This document shows positions 16,614 through 21,572 of a stretch of 21,572 bases of DNA, piece after piece. This stretch comes from Coptodactyla brooksi. Lineage: Eukaryota > Arthropoda > Insecta > Coleoptera > Scarabaeidae. Positions within the stretch are counted from its first letter, which is position 1. Every line of letters begins with the position of its first letter. The notes below the pieces were generated by a model. It did no database searches. It was not told where the DNA came from and saw nothing but the letters and a program-made list of their open reading frames with translations. Where the stretch lies: contig JAWQRM010000544.1 of NCBI GenBank assembly GCA_033557675.1, forward strand, positions 1 to 21,572. The letters are read 5' to 3'. Position numbers and translations under genes: made by a program.

Positions 16614-19600
16614 CTCAACATCGATATTTTTTGCGAGTGCAATACTTCTCTTTATACCTATCGGTAAAAGAAAGTAAAAAGGAAACGACTCACATCTGGT
16701 AATGTTTTCCGATTGAACGTTCTTGAGTACTGCTTCACGATCCTACTCAGCTGGTAGTACAGGTCAAGCAGCGACTGTAGGGATTCGCCCTTGGTAACGT
16801 CCACTGCGAAACTTAACACGGACTGCAGCTGAACTTCGGAAATTTCGATAATTTGTTTCGATTGCAAATCAGTTACTAAAAGAATATTATATTTATATAG
16901 AGTTGAATGAGGAAAGCTCCTCACAGGTAATAATTTTGTTACCTGATTCGTTTAACGCTTGATCAACATCATCGAAATCGAGTGTGTCTTCCAGAAGTTC
17001 CGAGGGGCTCATGAGATCACTCAATCGTCTCTTCGAATTTGGAGACCTCAAAAAAAAAATTATGCAGAAAGTTTAAAAGGGAAGGAAACGTACAAAAAAA
17101 AACACTTTCTTTATTATATATTCTGCAGAATTAGAAATACGTGAAACAGAATATACTGACAGTGCAATTCTCTGTACCGTAGATTGCGAAACTTCAGTCA
17201 ATTCACTGGTATATTCATATGATGAATACACTTAATGATGGTTACTTACTGTAACGGACTAGTTAATTCGGGTTTTATATTCGAGGTAGTGTCACAATTG
17301 ACCGTCAGCGGAATCACGTCAATCGACATCTCCTGACTGTCTTCTGAGTACGAAACTCGGGCCCCAGTCGTATTTTCTGATTCGCCGTTGTTCTCCTTAG
17401 ACTCATCTGAAGATTTATCATCGACCTGAAATGATGAACAAAAAAGCACTTAAAGAAATATTCAACTGACAAAACGCTTAGCATCGTTACATTATCATCA
17501 TTTCCGCAATTATTTGTTGGTCTCTCTTTGCGTTTCTTCTTTCGGTTGCCGAGCAGACCCCTCTGCCAACTGGATAGCTTCCTTTTCCTATTCGGGCTTA
17601 CTCGTACCGTCGAAGTACCATTAGGTAAGTTGTTGTTGGGCAGTTTGTGCTCATCGGTACCGTTCACCAATGCAATTTCTTAAAAATTAACAAAACATCA
17701 TTTGTAATAAAGTTTTACCATGACAATTAAATTAATTACCCTGCGGTTGCGTTTGCAAAAACGGAGGCAGGTATTTCGTAACACTCGCCTTTCGTTCTTT
17801 CCGTTTTTTTGTTATGTCCTGGCATTTGTCCTCAAAATCACTGTCCATTTCGTTTTTTATCAATGTGTATGCGTAGTCCCTTAGCGAACACGCTCTGTGC
17901 CTTATTTGCTTGTCAGCAGATGTTCTGTTAAAAAAAATTAAGATTTTAGTAAAATCACACCTTCACACGAGTACTTTGATATTTTTCGGTTTTTGATAAA
18001 TATACTTCAATGCATATCAACACTAAATATAAATCAAAACATTAATGAAGTTTTTTGGCTTGAAGTTGCTAAAAGTAGAATTACAAATAAATTTCGAACT
18101 TGAAAGTCCAAAAATTTGTCGACAGTTTAACACATTGTTGACCGACAATTTTACTAAAAATTTATCTTATGTCACCGGCTGTTATTTCGTAATTGGATGT
18201 GGAAGTAAAATTATATATATAAACTTTAATAAATTTTACAAATATATCTAGTTTCATTGCGTTTTCCTTTTGAATAGGATACTCTACACATTCCAGTCGG
18301 ATTTGTTTTTCTGCCAGTAACTATTTTTTCTAAGACGTGATCTATTAGTTGTCCGGAAAGCTTGAACGGTGAATCATTATAAGCAGCTGTTGTAGAAATT
18401 CCAGAAGTGTCAGGTGCAATGCTGTATTCTTTGGAATCCACAGTTATCTACTCTCTAACTACTTCCAGTAGAAATTTCTTGTATCTTGTTTTATTTTCTG
18501 GCAGATAGGTATAGTACATTTTATATGCATTGAACAAGGTGCAGTTTAGTTTATCAAAAAATATGCAAAATTTGTTTAACCGCTTTAAAGTTTTTTGTAA
18601 AATACTGCTGTTAATCAAATATTGATTGGCAAGATCTACACCTTTCATGTGCTTATTGTACTGTAATATGCACGTAAATTTAATGGTATCATCTATAGAA
18701 TTTCTTTTTCACTTTCCACTTGTTTTCAACGAAGCATCATGAATAGATGATATCATGTGTACTATTCTTTTATTCTTCCAAGCAATAAGAACAACAGGTC
18801 CCTTCCGTAAAAAAAGTAATTTCTCCTTTGTGTAGACTCTTAGATTGTTCTATCAGAACCTTTGTATATGTGATGCCACTGACCAAGGTGTGGCTCCAAC
18901 AGACACAATATAGTTTCTTGTAGCTTTTTGCCTTGTCCCGAATAGATTTCGATGTTACATATATACTCACTCTCACTTTCACAAAGCATTCTGATCAAAA
19001 TTCCATATTTGGTTATTTTTGCCAGCTTATATGTCCTAAGGCGTCCTCTGTATGGAACCATTGCTTCGTCTAGAACTAGCTGCTGTTTGGGTATGTATAG
19101 AGACTGAAATTTTGGAATGATATAATCCAAAAGCGGTCTAATTTTGCAAAGTCTGTCTTCAGGAGATGTATGTTGTGCATTGTCATTTAGATGAAAAAAT
19201 GTAAGCATTTACTCAAATCCCATTCTGGACATAGTTGTCCAAAAAAATGGTGCTTCAACTGAAGGATCCGTTGACCAATAATCTCTCCAATGAGATTAAT
19301 ATCAGTGATCCAAGAAACTTCTTTACATCATTAGTGGTAACTGTCGTCCACGATACCGTTTTTGCAAAGATTTTATGTAACTCTTTCATTTGAGATTGGT
19401 GCAAATTGGTTTGACCAAGTTCAATAGTTGGACCAGGAACATTTAAATAATTCTTTAAGTTTGGTGTGATATCACGTTCGTTCCATTCTTCTTCTAATTC
19501 GTCGTCACTATCTGATTCTATTATATTGCTTTTTTGATACTTTGGTGGACTAATATCAGATTTACTATCTTCTGGTACAGTATTATTTTCTAAGTCACTA

Positions 19601-21276
19601 CAATTTGATTCAACATCACTTGGACAATTATCATTGAAAGATTCTTCATTAGTACCTTCCGTTATAGTTGACATTTTTTTTTACAACAAAGTACGCAACC
19701 TAACGGGTCTTAAAAGCGAGAGACACAGCTTGAGATATGCTGACCAACAATTGCACTGTGTGCAACTCGTGACCGGTCAAAAATGTGTTAAAAACGTAAA
19801 ATGAACTACAAAATTCCACATTAGAGATTACAAAATGAATATCTCATTCTTACTTAGCAGGATTGTATTCGAGGGCATTCTGCACGATCAACTCTATATC
19901 GTTCAAAAAGTCCTTTGCACATTCATAACGGTGAAAGTCCACCTTCATCATCATCGTTTCCAAATCCATTGGTTGCTTGATGATCGTCGGATAATCAGGT
20001 ACTTCTTCAGTGTCTACTGGTTTTGTAAACATATAAAACCTGATGAAAAAATGAAAGAGACGTAATTCATGTAAAAGAAAACGAACTAGAAACGACGTAC
20101 AATCTATTATTGGCCAATTTCTTACACATGTCCCTCAGGAATATTCGCAATTCCCTGAGGGTGTGTTCCTCCACTTCATAGATCTTCCTCTTCTGGTCTT
20201 CTGACATCGGGGTGGGCGGGGGCGTGGGGGCTTTAGGCAATTCCGGCGGCGTTTTGGGCCGTTTCCTAGGTGAGCGCGGGCACTTGATGCACGTGTCCAC
20301 CACCAGCGGCTTAAAGAAGTTCTTGCGGGACTCTGGCGACGGGGTCTTTATCTCAAAGACTTCTTTGCGATAAGGTGAGAAGACGCACTGGATCTCTTCG
20401 GGCAGCTCATCATAAATGGTATTCGCTGTCGCGAACACCAGAATTGGACTATTCGGTTCGAAACCTTCTAACTGAGCCAGAAAAATTGTCCTTACAGTTT
20501 CCGTAACCAGGCTCCACCATTGGTCTATGCACGGAATGTATAAGACGCTGGGCACGTTACGTTTTACTTCTTGGAATACCTGATTAGAGAGGAAATTACA
20601 ATAACTCATTCAAACTACCACAGCGCACTCTTACCTGGATGCATGCTTCTTCAGCGCTTTGTGCACTTTCCCTATACAACGTTGATATATCCAATACGAG
20701 CACATTAATGTGTTCCATACTGTGTAAAATTGCAGGTGCCAAGTGAGTCGTTTGACCATGATCTCCTGAATTGCCGACTATAAGAAATTGGGCGGGTCGA
20801 AATCCAGCTGCCAATTTTACCCTACAACACATTTTTAATACAAAACCCATTCTGCAATTGCTTCAACCATCAGTTTCTCACTTCGCTAAATTTGGATTGG
20901 CCCCGTGGGGAAAAGCCTTGCGCAGCAGCATCGTCACTTCCTTGAAAGTGTCATCGAGCAATGGTTGCAGCGTTGGCAGCATCTTTCGGCCAGTCCGCTG
21001 CCCGCTCCTGTGCGATGACGGTACCAGGTACGACTTTGCGCGCAGAAAATCCACCTTTTCAACTTTTACCTGCTCCGGATCGAGCAATAACTTGTGCTCC
21101 GCGTGGTAGACCTGGGGGTACGTTCTCCTGAAACTCTGTATCACTGCCTCTGAGCACAGCGCCCTTAAATCGGAACCGCAATAGCCAACCGAGTTCTCCG
21201 CCAGGTAGTTTATCATTTGGTCGCTCGGCTTCGATGCCCATTTCGATAAGTGCACCTTGATGATTTCCTCTCGTTC
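16578..21276 (-). CDS. ATAD2: ATAD2-family AAA ATPase/bromodomain protein, partial (5' exons outside window)
   Basis: ATAD2-type proteins are nuclear AAA ATPases that bind acetylated histones through a bromodomain and act in chromatin and transcription. Exons on the minus strand: 21276-20882, 20821-20635, 20579-20101, 20039-19854, 17924-17740, 17678-17491, 17425-17250, 17046-16943, 16875-16694 and a tentative 16613-16578. All introns are GT-AG and every junction keeps phase, giving 705 residues. In order: the end of AAA module 1 (LAENSVGYCGSDLRALCSEA, the sensor-2/lid region), the degenerate module 2 (FRPAQFLIVGNSGDHGQTTH instead of a Walker A), and a Pro-rich linker. Then come TFRELRIFL-like helices (HTLRELRIFLRDMCKKLA), the bromodomain, a basic/acidic linker (NRKRKLSSW, NRKKKRKERP) and C-terminal helices. 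Introns are 55-203 bases except the one invaded by piggyBac. No frame damage is seen, so the gene looks functional. Confidence 0.9.
17740..17924 (-). other. ATAD2: ATAD2 bromodomain, last part (helix C) and following linker
   Basis: After the piggyBac-carrying intron the frame resumes as KTSADKQIRHRACSLRDYAY, then TLIKNEMDSDFEDKCQDI. RHRACxLRD is the conserved start of the last bromodomain helix in ATAD2 proteins. The intron therefore splits the domain just after EYNP. The 3' splice site at 17925 is preceded by a T-rich tract and looks intact. Confidence 0.85.
18131..19787 (-). mobile_element. piggyBac element (copy B) inside the ATAD2 bromodomain intron
   Basis: TTAA at 18127-18130 and at 19788-19791 flank an element of 1657 bases. 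The left end is CACATTGTTGACCGACAA and the complement of the right end is CACATTTTTGACCGGTCA, matched terminal repeats. TTAA duplication and the transposase inside define piggyBac. It lies in the same orientation as ATAD2. Without it and one TTAA the intron would be 268 bases, in line with the gene's other introns. Confidence 0.92.
18226..19674 (-). pseudogene. piggyBac transposase (copy B)
   Basis: ATG at 19674 starts an acidic N-terminus (MSTITEGTNEESFNDNCPSD, further on ESDSDDELEEEWNER). The frame shifts near 19297, inside the segment matching 'FLG.LIL.....DYWSTDPSVE'. A stop follows GFE near 19208. MLTFFHLNDNAQHTSPEDRL and VLDEAMVPYRGRL (first catalytic Asp) come next, then LGQWHHIY. There the expected DNYYNS block with the second Asp is deleted. 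KGPVVLIAWKNKR and MKGVDLANQYL (third Asp region) follow. The C-terminal Cys-rich domain survives only as MCRVSYSKGKRNETRYICK, with cysteines lost. It belongs to a different piggyBac lineage from copy A, judged by the differing N-termini and core motifs. It is inactive but less decayed than most neighbours. Confidence 0.88.
19854..20120 (-). other. ATAD2: ATAD2 bromodomain, first part (ZA loop and acetyl-lysine Asn)
   Basis: Across the 20100/20040 intron the protein reads NNRLFYMFTKPVDTEEVPDY, then IIKQPMDLETM, DFHRYECAKDFLNDIELI and NALEYNP. KPVDxxEVPDY is the ZA loop. The Asn in EYN is the residue expected to contact acetyl-lysine. The human ATAD2 RVF shelf is YMF here: the Phe is kept, the Val is Met and the Arg is Tyr. 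The exon ends in AA, with the donor GTAAG at 19853. Confidence 0.85.
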
Positions 21277-21415
21277 CTAAATCAAAAATACGTGCACATA
21301 AAACTTGATTGAAGTAATATCCCGCTTAACGCTACCCCGATATGTGCTGTTTCGCTATAATGCTGTTTTTGTTCTACTTGACGATTTTAAGAATTTGAAA
21401 GACAACCAGGTCTTT

Positions 21416-21572
21416 CATCATCATTTAGATCTTGATGACCATTTTTAAAACGATTGAACCACTCATAAACTCTAGCTTTAGACGTACAATCATCACCAAA
21501 CATTTTTTCACCAATTCGTAAGTCTCAGTACATTTTTTTCCGGTTTAAAATAAAATTTAATATTTGCTCTTC
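21416..21572 (-). pseudogene. mariner transposase N-terminal fragment in an ATAD2 intron
   Basis: Reading leftwards from the window edge, the frame gives EEQILNFILNRKKMY, a stop, then GEKMFGDDCTSKARVYEWFN, RFKNGHQDLNDDERPGC. This is the mariner/SETMAR-type N-terminal HTH region (consensus '...eay.de..sra.vfeW..rFk.G...l.DderpGrP'). A stop follows shortly and no catalytic part is visible before the ATAD2 exon at 21276. The start and terminal repeat are beyond the window. Confidence 0.8.

Noticed and set aside
20771..21109. Plus-strand 112-codon ORF
   Set aside because: Antisense to two well-supported ATAD2 exons and their intron.
1..21572. CRISPR arrays, operons or other prokaryotic features
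   Set aside because: The introns, transposon families and gene structure are eukaryotic; no spaced short direct-repeat array is present.

Overview
The window is AT-rich eukaryotic DNA, most likely from an insect and possibly a beetle. The evidence is a multi-exon gene with several GT-AG introns of only 55-67 bases, and a crowd of decayed transposons of insect-typical families (piggyBac, Tc1/mariner relatives, Penelope-like elements, non-LTR retrotransposons). The species cannot be fixed from the sequence.

The one host gene I can support is an ATAD2-family gene (AAA ATPase plus bromodomain chromatin protein) on the minus strand, 21276 to about 16578. Ten exons join in phase and encode about 705 residues of the C-terminal part: the end of the first AAA module, the degenerate second AAA module, the bromodomain, a basic/acidic linker and the C-terminal helices. 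The 5' part lies beyond the right edge. The intron that splits the bromodomain holds a 1657-base piggyBac element with TTAA duplications and matched ends. The upstream intron holds a mariner N-terminal fragment.

Left to right: 1-3381 is a decayed piggyBac transposase gene (minus). It is interrupted by a TA-flanked DNA transposon (426-2567) that carries its own broken DDE transposase; removing that insert restores the piggyBac reading frame exactly. 3382-5631 has no recognised gene. It contains an ORF of unknown meaning and a complex non-coding stretch near 4320-5040 with a POU octamer and a perfect hairpin. 5632-7370 is a truncated Penelope-like element with inverted terminal repeats, each carrying a degenerate hammerhead-ribozyme core. 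8041-9571 (minus) and 10012-11760 (plus) are remnants of two non-LTR retrotransposons facing away from each other, with a perfect 29-base palindrome between them. The second is interrupted by an internally deleted mariner (10679-11550, TA duplication, matched ends). A second hammerhead-like core lies at 12260-12303.

12536-13190 is another broken DDE transposase, containing a perfect 23-base-arm hairpin. 13870-14181 is a CpG-rich segment with Pol III A-box- and B-box-like motifs, perhaps a tRNA-derived SINE head. 14182-15446 is a decayed Tc1 element that has lost its right end, followed by three diverged tandem repeat units to about 16200. The ATAD2 gene then fills the right quarter.

The window is thus one conserved chromatin gene beside a graveyard of nested transposons. 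Every transposase or reverse transcriptase gene seen is broken. The features most worth a second look are the ribozyme-like motifs, the series of perfect short-spacer palindromes, and the nested insertions whose boundaries can be read to the base.
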